NCBI RefSeq assembly: GCF_021596945.1
Contig: NZ_CP063779.1
Coordinates: 3,074,001 to 3,138,000 of the forward strand
Origin: Mongoliitalea daihaiensis
Lineage (GTDB): Bacteria; Bacteroidota; Bacteroidia; Cytophagales; Cyclobacteriaceae
Direction: 5' to 3'
DNA: 64,000 nt
The position numbers and the translations under genes are program-made. The first letter of the stretch is position 1. Each line of letters starts with the position of its first letter. A model generated the notes under the pieces. That model saw only the letters and a list, made by a program, of their open reading frames with translations, was not told where the DNA came from and made no database searches. Of the stretch, positions 35,240-44,055 are shown in pieces.

Positions 35240-37801
35240 ATGTATAAATTTAATACACTGTTGCTGCTGATATTTTTATTATTGGCGTTTGCTCCATCTT
35301 ATGCCCAACAAGTTGTCCAAGGAAAAATAGTGGATGAAAAAGGAGAAGCGATTCCTGCAGCTTCCATCTTTATCCCTCCTGGAAATATTTTTGGAATCTC
35401 TGATTTGGAGGGTTTGTTTACATTGACTGGAGAAATCAACTTTCCTGTGACTATTCAAGTCTCTTTGGTTGGTTACAAGGCAAAAAAGATTACTGTCAAT
35501 CGAGAAAATGCGGCTTCTAGATTAGATATTATATTAGAGGACGATTTCGAATTGGCAGAGGTGCTCATTACTTCCCGACGTAGACAGGAAGAAATTCAGG
35601 CAGTTCCCATTGCAGTGTCTGTCATAGGTGGGGCTTTGGTAGAAGATGCCCAAGCTTTTAATGTCAATCGCCTAAAAGAATTGGTTCCTTCTGTACAGTT
35701 GTATTCCTCCAACCCACGGAATACTACCTTGAACATTAGAGGTTTGGGCTCAACTTTCGGATTGACCAATGATGGAATTGATCCAGGAGTTGGTTTTTAT
35801 GTGGATGGAGTATTTTTTGCACGTCCTGCGGTTACGGCCTTGGATTTTATAGATGTGGACCAAATCGAAGTGTTAAGAGGGCCTCAAGGAACACTATTTG
35901 GGAAAAATACAACAGCAGGTGCATTCAATATTACCACCCGTAGGCCGAGATTTCAACCGGATGCGACCATTGAATCTAGTTTTGGGAACTATGGTTTTGT
36001 CCAAACCAGAGGATCTATCACAGGTCCATTATCTCAAAAATTGGCAGGAAGACTTTCTTTTTCGGGTACAAGAAGAGATGGCTTGATTTACAATGTAGCT
36101 ACTCAAAAATTCACCAATGATTTGAATAATCTAGGGGTACGGGGACAATTGTTGTACGTGCCATCTGAAAAAGTAGAGGTGTTGGTAGCGGGAGATGTCA
36201 CCCGACAGCGACCGAATGGTTTTGCTCAAGTAGTGGCAGGAGTAGTCGAAACACAACGAGCACCTTTTCGGCAGTTCAATACTATTATTCAAGATTTAAA
36301 CTATTCCTTGCCAAGTATGAATCCATTTGATCGTCTTATTGATCATGATACTCCATGGAGATCTGGAAATGATGTTGGTGGGGTCTCGGTCAATGTAGAT
36401 GCAGATCTTTGGGGTGGGACCTTGACTTCCACAAGTGCTTGGAGATATTGGAATTGGGACCCTTCCAATGACCGGGATTTTACAGGTTTACAAGCGCTAA
36501 GTCTTTCTCAAGCACCCTCTCGCCATGATCAGTGGTCGCAGGAAATACGTTATGCTGGTGATTTCAATTCCAGACTCAGCGGAGTAATAGGTGTATTTGC
36601 TTTATGGCAAGATTTAAAGTCAGATCCTTTCCATACCGAAGAGTCAGGAATTCATCAGTGGAGATTTGTTCAAAACAACCAAAACCCATTGTGGAGAACT
36701 CCGGGGTTATTGGATGGATTTGGGATCAGAACAACCAACCGCTTGCAATCCTTTAGTGGAGCGGTATTCGGACAGTTGGATTGGAAGATCAGTGACAAAG
36801 TAAGTCTCCTACCCGGAATCAGATGGAACTACGATGAAAAGCAGGTGTATTTTAATCGGGAAACGTATGGCGGTCTTCAAACCGATGACCCTGTGTTGAT
36901 CGCCTTGCAACAATCGGTCTATAATGATCAGGAGTTTCAGGCAATGGTGGACGAATCAAATTTTTCTGGTCAGGTAACCCTGGCTTACAGGCCGACATCC
37001 AAGATCAATACCTTTGGTACATTTTCTACCAATTTTAAGCCAGTGGGGATTAATTTGGGAGGATTACCCAGAGAAAATGGGCGAACGATGATTGAATTGG
37101 CGAGAATAGAACCCGAGTTTGTCACGCATATCGAAGGAGGAATCAAAACTTCCCCAACTTCTAAAAGTACAGCTAACCTTACCTTGTTTAATACATCCAT
37201 TCAAAATTTTCAGACATTAGTTCAGACTCCGGACTTATCAGTGAATAGAGGATACCTTGCCAATGCCGAGGAAGTCAACGTTGCCGGGGCAGAGTTGGAT
37301 GTGTCACTAAAAATACGTTCAAATATCCAGCTATTTGGAGCACTAGCCTATACGGATGCCAGATATGTAAAGTTTACCAATGCTCCTGTTCCATTGGAGG
37401 AAGTAGGAGGGGAGAGCTTCAAGGATATCTCAGGAGGTAGGCTGCCGGGCATATCAAGATGGGCAGGTTCAGCAGGAGGAGAATGGAGCCACCAATCAAA
37501 ATTTTTAGGACTTAAAGGGGAAGTCTTTGTTGCTACCGAACTATTTTTCCGTTCTGAGTTTTCCAGCAGTCCCTCACCATCCCGCTATTTGAATATTGAT
37601 GGCTATGGAGTTATGAATGCAAGAGCTGGATTTAGAGGAGACTATGGATTTACGCTCTTTGTATGGTCAAGAAATCTGACGGATACGCAGTATTTTGAAC
37701 AATTGCTACCTGGAGCAGGCAATGTGGGCCATTTTGCAGCAGTTCTTGGAGACCCACGCACAGTTGGGTTTACCGTGAGGTTTAATTTTGTTGAAAAATA
37801 A
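35240..37801 (+). CDS. TonB-dependent receptor, probably for a sulfur-containing or related ligand
   Basis: 853 residues. A signal peptide (about 1-22, ending SYAQ) leads to a carboxypeptidase-regulatory-like domain (about 23-110). A classical plug follows (LITSRRRQEEIQAVPIAVSVI is its TonB-box end, then LNIRGLGSTFG, GFYVDGVFFARP, IEVLRGPQGTLFGKNTTAGAFNITT) and a barrel ending FTVRFNFVEK. The strict LRGPQGTLFGKNTTAG signature is that of ordinary ligand-gated receptors rather than SusC. It is followed by a TauE/SafE permease and an Rrf2 repressor gene. Operators shared with the permease suggest uptake of a sulfur compound such as a sulfonate (inference from neighbours only). Confidence 0.92.
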   Translation: MYKFNTLLLLIFLLLAFAPSYAQQVVQGKIVDEKGEAIPAASIFIPPGNIFGISDLEGLFTLTGEINFPVTIQVSLVGYKAKKITVNRENAASRLDIILEDDFELAEVLITSRRRQEEIQAVPIAVSVIGGALVEDAQAFNVNRLKELVPSVQLYSSNPRNTTLNIRGLGSTFGLTNDGIDPGVGFYVDGVFFARPAVTALDFIDVDQIEVLRGPQGTLFGKNTTAGAFNITTRRPRFQPDATIESSFGNYGFVQTRGSITGPLSQKLAGRLSFSGTRRDGLIYNVATQKFTNDLNNLGVRGQLLYVPSEKVEVLVAGDVTRQRPNGFAQVVAGVVETQRAPFRQFNTIIQDLNYSLPSMNPFDRLIDHDTPWRSGNDVGGVSVNVDADLWGGTLTSTSAWRYWNWDPSNDRDFTGLQALSLSQAPSRHDQWSQEIRYAGDFNSRLSGVIGVFALWQDLKSDPFHTEESGIHQWRFVQNNQNPLWRTPGLLDGFGIRTTNRLQSFSGAVFGQLDWKISDKVSLLPGIRWNYDEKQVYFNRETYGGLQTDDPVLIALQQSVYNDQEFQAMVDESNFSGQVTLAYRPTSKINTFGTFSTNFKPVGINLGGLPRENGRTMIELARIEPEFVTHIEGGIKTSPTSKSTANLTLFNTSIQNFQTLVQTPDLSVNRGYLANAEEVNVAGAELDVSLKIRSNIQLFGALAYTDARYVKFTNAPVPLEEVGGESFKDISGGRLPGISRWAGSAGGEWSHQSKFLGLKGEVFVATELFFRSEFSSSPSPSRYLNIDGYGVMNARAGFRGDYGFTLFVWSRNLTDTQYFEQLLPGAGNVGHFAAVLGDPRTVGFTVRFNFVEK

Positions 37802-37825
37802 TTCATATTAAAAATATAGGATTTG

Positions 37826-37877
37826 TTGGGTAATGCTAAATTTTACCTTAAGTTTGAAGTCTATAAAAATTATAGGG
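37826..37877 (+). promoter_or_regulatory. Promoter and Rrf2-type operator of the TauE/SafE gene
   Basis: TTG (37826-37828), 20 bases, then TAAGTTTG (37849-37856) form a good Bacteroidetes promoter. The inverted repeat CTATAA-AAA-TTATAG (37861-37875, then GG) covers the expected start site and ends 3 bases before the ATG at 37881. A weaker half-match, AAAAATATAGGA, lies at 37810-37821. Confidence 0.7.
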
Positions 37878-37880
37878 ATT

Positions 37881-38753
37881 ATGGAAAGATTGGTACTTAC
37901 GATTAAAGATCAGCCATTTTGGTTTTTATTTTTCTTGGCGAGTTTTATGGTACTAGTCAGCCTATCTTTCCATACCTTTTCCGATTTGCTAGATTTTCAA
38001 ACCCTTGATAGAGAAATGTTTTTTTGGTTTCTTTTGGTAGGATTTATTGCACAGACCATAGATGGAGCCTTGGGGATGGCCTATGGAGTAAGTTCCAATT
38101 CCATATTATTGGGGATTGGAATTCCACCGGCAGTCGCAAGCGCTTGGGTGCATATTGCACAAGTTTTTACGAGTCTGGCATCTGGGATATCGCATATGAA
38201 ACTGGGTAATGTGGACTGGTCCTTGGCCAAGCGGTTATTGATTCCAGGGGTGTTGGGTGCTGTAATTGGTGCATTTTTTCTTTCTTCCATTGATGGTAAT
38301 CAAGTGAAGCCTTACATAGCAGTCTATCTGATGGTCATGGGAGGGATTATCATCAGAAAAGTATTCAGAAAGCCAAAGAAAGCTTTTGATAAGCAGGCCA
38401 AATCTTTACCTTACCTAGCCACTGTGGGTGGATTTGTTGACTCCATTGGAGGTGGGGGATGGGGCCCTGTTGTAAATTCTACGTTGATGGGTAAAGGTCA
38501 GGTTCCCCGAAAGGCTATCGGAACTGGTAACTTTGTGGAGATATTCGTCTCCCTAGCAAGCGCTAGTACTTTTTTCTTTTTTGTCCATGAATTAAGTTTA
38601 GCGCCAATTTTAGGGTTGATAATAGGCGGTGTAATTGCCTCACCTTTTGCAGCGTTGATCTGTAAAAAGTTAAATCCTAAAGTCTTGATGTTCATGGTTG
38701 GCATGCTGGTAATTGGCTTGAGTATCCGGACCTTTTATTTGTCTATAGTGTAA
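37881..38753 (+). CDS. TauE/SafE-family permease
   Basis: 290 residues from the ATG at 37881. This start is chosen because a promoter and operator lie directly before it; the frame is open to an ATG at 37833, but that one would be upstream of the predicted transcription start. The protein has about eight membrane helices with the two glycine-rich half-repeat motifs: FIAQTIDGALGMAYGVSSNS and ATVGGFVDSIGGGGWGPVVNS. The GGGGWGPV form is typical of putative sulfite or sulfonate-linked exporters. Flanked by a TonB receptor and an Rrf2 regulator with matching operators, it probably moves sulfite or a related anion released from an imported sulfur compound. The substrate is inferred. Confidence 0.9.
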   Translation: MERLVLTIKDQPFWFLFFLASFMVLVSLSFHTFSDLLDFQTLDREMFFWFLLVGFIAQTIDGALGMAYGVSSNSILLGIGIPPAVASAWVHIAQVFTSLASGISHMKLGNVDWSLAKRLLIPGVLGAVIGAFFLSSIDGNQVKPYIAVYLMVMGGIIIRKVFRKPKKAFDKQAKSLPYLATVGGFVDSIGGGGWGPVVNSTLMGKGQVPRKAIGTGNFVEIFVSLASASTFFFFVHELSLAPILGLIIGGVIASPFAALICKKLNPKVLMFMVGMLVIGLSIRTFYLSIV

Positions 38754-38794
38754 TTACCATTGAATTCTGTATTTTGGGGCATAATTATATCGTT

Positions 38795-39205
38795 ATGCTC
38801 TCTAAAAAAGCAAAATATGCCCTCAAAACAATTCTTTATTTACATGCTCAGCATGGCAAGGGCCCAATAGCAGCTAAAACCATTGCAGAGTCAGAAAAGA
38901 TTCCATATAAATTTTTAGAAAATATTCTGAGAGAACTCAAAAGTCACCAAGTAGTTAAGAGCACGAGAGGAGCGGTAGGAGGCTACACTTTAGCAAAAAA
39001 TCCAGAAGAAATTACTGTTGCTCAATTGATGAGGATGATTGATGGTCCTATCGCATTAATCCCATGTGTCTCCGAGAAATTCTACGAGTCTTGTGGGGAA
39101 TGTACCGATGAGGAAACCTGTTCTATCCGAAAGCTTTTTGCCCGTTTGCGTTTTCAGATGGTGAAAGTCCTTGATTGTTCCATTGTGGAGTTGAGTCAGT
39201 TATGA
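38795..39205 (+). CDS. Rrf2-family transcriptional regulator
   Basis: 136 residues from the ATG at 38795; the frame extends to a TTG 21 bases earlier, which the family does not need. The N-terminal winged helix MLSKKAKYALKTILYLH, with recognition segment KIPYKFLENILRELKSHQVV and wing RGAVGGYTLAK, is typical of Rrf2/CymR/IscR proteins. The C-terminal half has four cysteines (IPCVSEKFYESCGECTDEETC, written here as C-x8-C-x2-C-x5-C), a pattern suited to an iron-sulfur cluster or a cysteine switch. It probably senses sulfur or Fe-S status and represses the TonB receptor and TauE/SafE genes through the CTATAA-AAA-TTATAG operators. No clear copy of the operator precedes its own gene. Confidence 0.93.
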   Translation: MLSKKAKYALKTILYLHAQHGKGPIAAKTIAESEKIPYKFLENILRELKSHQVVKSTRGAVGGYTLAKNPEEITVAQLMRMIDGPIALIPCVSEKFYESCGECTDEETCSIRKLFARLRFQMVKVLDCSIVELSQL

Positions 39206-39226
39206 GGAAACGAATAGTTTTTATCT

Positions 39227-39367
39227 TCAAAGGTTTCTCTCTATTTTTTCATCAGGAGTTCTTTTCTCTTCAACATGTTGCTCCACTTTCCCAAGGTAGT
39301 AGGACACTTTAAAAGGATACCTCTGCTCTTTTAAAAGCTCATAAAATTTGACACTTGCTAGGCACAC
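39227..39367 (-). CDS. Possible small membrane protein or gene remnant
   Basis: On the minus strand an open frame runs between TAA (39395-39397) and TGA (39227-39229). From a GTG at 39367 it gives about 46 residues: a short hydrophobic start and a charged tail with YPFKVSYYLGKVEQHVEEK. There is no ATG, so it may be the 3' end of a decayed gene. Composition looks protein-like, but I recognise no family. The rest of the 39206-39509 gap holds only the operator and promoter of the next gene. Confidence 0.25.
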   Translation of the reverse strand: MCLASVKFYELLKEQRYPFKVSYYLGKVEQHVEEKRTPDEKIERNL

Positions 39368-39429
39368 TAATCCAATCAGTAGTGCCTCTTTGGCTTAATT
39401 TGAAAAAATGCATTTAAATCCTTTAATAA

Positions 39430-39482
39430 CCTATAAAAATTATAGGGTAATTAGGATAAATAAATTTTCCTTTCTACTTTTG
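39430..39482 (+). promoter_or_regulatory. Perfect Rrf2-type operator and -7 element before the 151-residue gene
   Basis: CCTATAA-AAA-TTATAGG (39430-39446) is a perfect inverted repeat, the best copy in the window. A perfect -7 TACTTTTG lies at 39475-39482. Here the operator lies about 28 bases upstream of -7, over the -33 region, which itself lacks TTG. That would suit activation as well as repression. Confidence 0.6.
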
Positions 39483-39509
39483 GGTCATTGATTCTAAACT
39501 CTATCCTTT

Positions 39510-39965
39510 ATGTCACAAGTAGCAAAAAGCATTGTATATCCACAGTTGAGTGTTCAGTCCACTTCTCAAGTGGAACAGGTAACCACTTTAGCCGATTGGT
39601 TTCATTCTTGTGCTTGGATACAAGTTGATTCCACAGGATCTTTTTCATTTCCTAATTTCCCTGAAAAGAAAGAGGTTTTTCAGGTTTTTTATTGTTCTGT
39701 AAAGGAAAGTAAGATAAAGCATTTACTAAAAACCATTTTGTCGTTGGGAGGTCTTTCAGGGAAGTTAATTGATTATCAAAAGGAGAATGATTCGTTTATT
39801 TTTCGCCTTTACAAGCATGAAGAGCAGGCGTTACTGATTCAGTTAAAGAGGATCGAAAATTATCTATCAAAAGAGTTGCGGTTTAAGCGTGTTCTTGCGC
39901 AAGTAATTTTCAATGAGAGGAAACATCGCGCGCAAGAGCGTTTATTGAGAAATGAATTATTTTAA
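39510..39965 (+). CDS. Hypothetical protein of 151 residues, probable Rrf2 regulon member
   Basis: I do not recognise this protein. It has no signal peptide or membrane helix, so it is probably cytosolic. Two cysteines (FHSCAWIQV, VFYCSVKES) and a mixed alpha/beta pattern fill the first 100 residues. The C-terminal third is a long, strongly basic helix (LKRIENYLSKELRFKRVLAQ, then NERKHRAQERLLRN). Such a tail could bind nucleic acid or a partner protein. The start ATG is 28 bases after a good -7 element, and a perfect copy of the operator shared with the TonB and TauE/SafE genes lies upstream. That ties it by regulation to the putative sulfur unit. Confidence 0.75.
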   Translation: MSQVAKSIVYPQLSVQSTSQVEQVTTLADWFHSCAWIQVDSTGSFSFPNFPEKKEVFQVFYCSVKESKIKHLLKTILSLGGLSGKLIDYQKENDSFIFRLYKHEEQALLIQLKRIENYLSKELRFKRVLAQVIFNERKHRAQERLLRNELF

Positions 39966-40092
39966 TTGTTTGGTGTTTTAGATTTATAGTTAAAGGGAAG
40001 GATCTTTTGATTTTTCCCTTTTTTCATTTGATTTTCCGAACTATTAAGCAAATTTTGTAGTTGGTTACAAAAAAAATCTATCCCATTCCACG

Positions 40093-41484
40093 ATGAATCA
40101 ATACAACGATCTGATCCAACAGACATTTGATTTCCCCACAAAGGAGTTTCATGTTGAAAATAATGAATTACATTTCAACGGAGTGAATTTGATGGAAATC
40201 ATCAATGCGTATGGAACGCCCTTAAAACTGAGTTATCTTCCAAAAATTTCTGAAAACATTCAGAATGCGAAGACGTATTTTGGGAATGCGATAGAAAAAC
40301 ACGACTATAAAGGTAAGTACACCTATTGTTATTGTACCAAGTCCTCTCATTTCAGTTTTGTCTTAGATGAAGCCTTGAAAAATGACATCCATATCGAAAC
40401 CTCCAGTACTTTCGATATTCATTTGGTCCGCTCCTTATTTGCTCAAGGAAAAATCAACAAACAGACTTACATTGTTTGCAATGGTTTCAAGCGTGAATTA
40501 TATCGACAATACATCGCGGAGTTATTGAACGATGGTTTTGTCAATTGCATTCCTGTATTAGACAACTTAACTGAAATTGACTATTACTTGGAGCATGTCA
40601 ACGTTCCTTTTCAAGTAGGTATTCGCATTGCAGCGGATGAAGAACCAAAGTTTGGCTTTTACACTTCTCGATTGGGTGTTCGCTACAGCGATATCATCAA
40701 TCTCTATGAGGAAAAAATCAAAAATAATCCTCAGGTAAGCTTAAAAATGCTTCATTTCTTCCTCAATTCAGGAATCAAGGATACAGCGTACTACTGGTCT
40801 GAATTGACGCGCTTTATTCAGAAATATGTGGATTTGAAAAAAATTGCTCCTTCCTTGGATACAATGGATATCGGTGGCGGTTGGCCAATTAAGTATAATG
40901 TCTTTTTCGATTATGACTATCAGTATATGGCTGAACAAATCGTGAAAAATATCAAATGGATGTGTGCTAAAAACCATACAGATGAACCACATATTTTCAC
41001 AGAGTTTGGTTCGTATACGGTAGGAGAGAGTGGGGCTGTGCTTTATTCTGTTTTGGACGAGAAGCTTCAAAATGACAAAGAACTTTGGTATATGATTGAT
41101 GGATCATTCATCACTCAACTACCGGATAGCTGGGGATTGAATCAAAAGTATATCATGCTTGCAGTCAATAATTGGGATGAGGAATACCACAACATCAACT
41201 TGGGTGGCTTGACCTGCGATAGCATGGATTATTATAATTCAGAAGCGCATCAATTCAATATTTACTTGCCTAAGATTCAAGAAGGGCAAAAGCAGTATAT
41301 AGGTTTTTTCCATACAGGTGCTTACCAAGAGTCTTTGGGCGGGTATGGAGGAATTCAACATTGTTTGATTCCGGCTCCAAAGCATGTGATTATCGATAGA
41401 AATCCTGATGGAAGCATTAAGCATTGGCTATTTGCACCAGAGCAGACCTCAGAAAGTATGATGAAGGTGTTGGGGTATCAATAA
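40093..41484 (+). CDS. speA: Arginine decarboxylase, Bacteroidetes type (PLP fold III)
   Basis: 463 residues. The protein has an alanine-racemase-like PLP barrel and a C-terminal beta domain, as in ornithine/arginine/diaminopimelate decarboxylases. The PLP lysine is expected in YTYCYCTKSSHF. The phosphate-binding glycine loop is in LDTMDIGGGWPIKYN. FTEFGSYTVGESGAV is the E-x-G-R-like substrate loop, and CDSMDYY is the conserved C-D-s-x-D segment with the catalytic cysteine. The length is shorter than the 630-residue SpeA of enterobacteria but usual for Bacteroidetes. It makes agmatine for spermidine synthesis. Genes for later steps are not adjacent. A strong terminator follows. Confidence 0.85.
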   Translation: MNQYNDLIQQTFDFPTKEFHVENNELHFNGVNLMEIINAYGTPLKLSYLPKISENIQNAKTYFGNAIEKHDYKGKYTYCYCTKSSHFSFVLDEALKNDIHIETSSTFDIHLVRSLFAQGKINKQTYIVCNGFKRELYRQYIAELLNDGFVNCIPVLDNLTEIDYYLEHVNVPFQVGIRIAADEEPKFGFYTSRLGVRYSDIINLYEEKIKNNPQVSLKMLHFFLNSGIKDTAYYWSELTRFIQKYVDLKKIAPSLDTMDIGGGWPIKYNVFFDYDYQYMAEQIVKNIKWMCAKNHTDEPHIFTEFGSYTVGESGAVLYSVLDEKLQNDKELWYMIDGSFITQLPDSWGLNQKYIMLAVNNWDEEYHNINLGGLTCDSMDYYNSEAHQFNIYLPKIQEGQKQYIGFFHTGAYQESLGGYGGIQHCLIPAPKHVIIDRNPDGSIKHWLFAPEQTSESMMKVLGYQ

Positions 41485-41500
41485 CTACTAGTAAACTTAG

Positions 41501-41533
41501 AAAAAAGGCGGTTTCGATTTCCGCCTTTTTTTG
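41501..41533 (+). terminator. Intrinsic terminator after the arginine decarboxylase gene
   Basis: AAAAAAGGCGG pairs with CCGCCTTTTTTT around TTTCGATTT, 17 bases after the stop. Confidence 0.9.
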
Positions 41534-41612
41534 TGAAAAATTGGTTAATCTATGCTGCAATTTCTTTAAAAGTATACAAACTTCTTTGTTCTTTATTATA
41601 AACTAACATCCA

Positions 41613-41924
41613 ATGATGCCTCATCTAATACTTTGTGTTGCGTTTTTCTTTCTATTTGACCTTAATGGTATAAAAGTTGTTTACTTAGAAACAAAGCCCG
41701 ATGATACCTCAGAAATGATATCTATGGAGTTAAAGGGTGTGGACTCTTTAGAGCGTTGTGAATCTATCATTCGAAGATTAGAAAAACTCTTAGTGAAAAA
41801 AGCCAAGGAGGAAAATAAAGAATTTGTGCACATATATATTGATGAACAGGTCCGTCCCCAAATCCAAACAGAGAGTCAGTTTGGTAGAATCGGAAGCGTT
41901 CGTGTATTATACTTCATCAAGTAA
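41613..41924 (+). CDS. Small hypothetical protein, about 103 residues
   Basis: Two successive ATG codons (41613, 41616) can start it. A short hydrophobic N-terminus (HLILCVAFFFLFDL) could be a signal or anchor. A conserved-looking alpha/beta domain follows, with a charged helix (DSLERCESIIRRLEKLLVKK) and two strands (EFVHIYIDEQVRP, SVRVLYFIK). Composition and the alternation of helix and strands argue for a real gene. I do not recognise the family. It lies alone between the speA terminator and a long perfect palindrome starting 2 bases after its stop. Confidence 0.6.
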   Translation: MMPHLILCVAFFFLFDLNGIKVVYLETKPDDTSEMISMELKGVDSLERCESIIRRLEKLLVKKAKEENKEFVHIYIDEQVRPQIQTESQFGRIGSVRVLYFIK

Positions 41925-41926
41925 TC

Positions 41927-41963
41927 ATCATTAAATAATTAAAATTTTTAATTATTTAATGAT
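41927..41963. repeat. Perfect AT-only 18-bp inverted repeat with one-base centre
   Basis: The left arm 41927-41944 (ATCATTAAATAATTAAAA) is the exact reverse complement of 41946-41963, with T at 41945 between. It begins just after the preceding stop codon and lies about 115 bases before the next ATG. It could be an unusual terminator, an operator for the downstream three-gene set, or a cruciform. The rest of the 41964-42077 leader is AT-rich and featureless. Confidence 0.7.
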
Positions 41964-42077
41964 ACTGTAGAAAAGGTCAAACGTTAAAAATTGATAAATG
42001 GTCACAAAATTGAATAAAATTCTTCTTAAAATTGTAATTCAATTCTAAATCAAAATTGTGTTTTTTAAATAAAGTTT

Positions 42078-44045
42078 ATGAGATTACTTTCCATTGCAAT
42101 TATTCTACAAACGATTTTATTGATCTTCTTGGGAAATGATGTGTTTGCCCAACGAGAATACAAAGGCGAATATAAGTTCAATGGGTTGGATGGTACAGCA
42201 ACTTTTCAGTTTAATGAGGGTGCAGAAGGGGCAGTGATCAAACAAGGAGAGTTTTATTTTCTACGAAAAGAGCAAGATCCTGATGATAAAACCAGGTATT
42301 ATAAAACAGAAATTAATGGAATTTATAATAGGGATGTTAAATCAGGGTTATGGGAATACTTGGATGAAGATCATCAAATAGATCCTCAAGATGTTATGGA
42401 CTTCAACCTCATATATGATCTAAAAAGCAGTCAGATAAAAATTAAAGCCAACTATAGCCAAGGTACTCCCAATGGACGCTGGATATTTGAGGAAAATGAA
42501 TTTTCTGAGGGAGTACTCCGAAAAAAGGCAGAGGCAGAAGAATTCGAATTCAGTGCCGGAGATATCAAAGGAAAATTTCAATTTAAATCCTTCGTAGGCA
42601 GAAATACACATTTCATTCGGGGAGAGCTTAAGGATGGAGGAATTATGCATGGGGAATGGACCTTTGTTTACGATCGGGATGGTATGCTGATTAGCGAAAT
42701 AAGGAATTATGAGAATGGATTTTTAATCGGTTTAGTTCAGAGAGATCTACTTGAGAATGAGGTCCTAGAGGAGATTGTCTTTTTTGAAACAATCAAGAAA
42801 TTAAAACAAATCAATGCGGAAGAAAATAAAGGCTTTAGGATAGCTGATAAAAGCTTTGGTATTTTTTTTAACGATGGGTTTTTGTCTGACAATATTGCTT
42901 TTCAGGCGCAAGTTGACGGGAACAAATTCATGGCCGATTTTCTAGTAAAGATTTTACAGTATGATGATCAATATGTAAATCCATCCAAAGAATTAAAGGA
43001 ATACCCTATTCATACAAAAAAGTTTGTCTTTGAATTGAGTAGGTCTCAGCAGCGAATCATTGAAGAACTCCCAAGTAGGTTTGATCAACTCAAACGTTCA
43101 ACAGAATCGTATAAAGACAGGAATGCTTTAAGGTTAAATAGACAACGTTCTGACAGTTTATCGTTTGCTTACAGCTTTTTCGATTATCAATTCAATAAGT
43201 TGAAAGCGTTTGATGAGTTGATGAATCTTTTTAAATCAAAAGACATACAGTTTTATGATGTGGTCAACATGGCAGAAGAGGGTTTATCCTTTCTTTCATC
43301 CACCGATACGATTGCCTACCAATATGATGAAGAAAATAGGACGCGCGTAGTAGCGTATAAAACCCAGGATTTTTCTACTGATTTTTTTGCTGGACTAGAT
43401 GCTTACATTTCAGAAATTAGCACAATTAATGGTGAATACACACGCTATGTGGATAGCCAATTATCTTTGATTGAACAAGATGCTGATTTAAAAGAGTTGG
43501 AGAATTCGATCAAATCATCCAAAGATAAGCTTTTAGCTAAATTCGATAGCTTAGAAAATAAAGATGAGTCCACGGTTTTGATGCTGCAGGCCATCAAAAA
43601 CAATATATTGATAGCTAATTTTGATAAAATCAACGAGCGATATGCCAAAGCTGAGAAGTTTGCTGAGAAAAAAGCAGAGGCAGATTTGATGTTGGATTTA
43701 ATTGATGAGATGAGCGAACAGTTTGTCTCAGTATCGAGGTTAACAAAAAATTGGGAGAAGCTTGATGAGATGTATATGGAAAATGTGTTCAATCCATACG
43801 TATACACACGCTACGATCAACGTACCAAAGCGCGCTTATTTGAAAGTGCTGAGCGATTGTATGAATATTATTTGCAGTCTATTCAAGAAGAACAAGATTA
43901 CACTCAAATAAAAGTTTGGACTAGAAAAGTGCAAGACCTGATACTTCGAATGGCAGATTTAAGGAATCAAGATACCAGAACAATTGAAAGGAAGCTCAAT
44001 CGTAGAACTTCGCCGAGTAAAATCGAATCGGCATTGGAGCTTTAA
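42078..44045 (+). CDS. Exported MORN-like / coiled-coil protein of unknown function
   Basis: 655 residues with a signal peptide (about 1-25, ending VFAQ). Residues about 26-240 have repeated G-x-W/F-x-F/Y strands (GEYKFNG, KSGLWEYLDED, NGRWIFEEN, KGKFQFKSF, MHGEWTFVYDRDG) resembling MORN or toxin-immunity-type repeats. From about 300 to the end the protein is almost wholly helical and highly charged (LKELENSIKSSKDKLLAKFD, AEKFAEKKAEADLMLDLID), suggesting a long coiled coil. It is probably periplasmic or surface bound. It is followed after 10 bases by a DUF2490-like protein and then a small barrel protein, so the three probably form one exported complex or pathway. No family beyond that is recognised. 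Confidence 0.75.
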   Translation: MRLLSIAIILQTILLIFLGNDVFAQREYKGEYKFNGLDGTATFQFNEGAEGAVIKQGEFYFLRKEQDPDDKTRYYKTEINGIYNRDVKSGLWEYLDEDHQIDPQDVMDFNLIYDLKSSQIKIKANYSQGTPNGRWIFEENEFSEGVLRKKAEAEEFEFSAGDIKGKFQFKSFVGRNTHFIRGELKDGGIMHGEWTFVYDRDGMLISEIRNYENGFLIGLVQRDLLENEVLEEIVFFETIKKLKQINAEENKGFRIADKSFGIFFNDGFLSDNIAFQAQVDGNKFMADFLVKILQYDDQYVNPSKELKEYPIHTKKFVFELSRSQQRIIEELPSRFDQLKRSTESYKDRNALRLNRQRSDSLSFAYSFFDYQFNKLKAFDELMNLFKSKDIQFYDVVNMAEEGLSFLSSTDTIAYQYDEENRTRVVAYKTQDFSTDFFAGLDAYISEISTINGEYTRYVDSQLSLIEQDADLKELENSIKSSKDKLLAKFDSLENKDESTVLMLQAIKNNILIANFDKINERYAKAEKFAEKKAEADLMLDLIDEMSEQFVSVSRLTKNWEKLDEMYMENVFNPYVYTRYDQRTKARLFESAERLYEYYLQSIQEEQDYTQIKVWTRKVQDLILRMADLRNQDTRTIERKLNRRTSPSKIESALEL

Positions 44046-44055
44046 TTTATAACAT

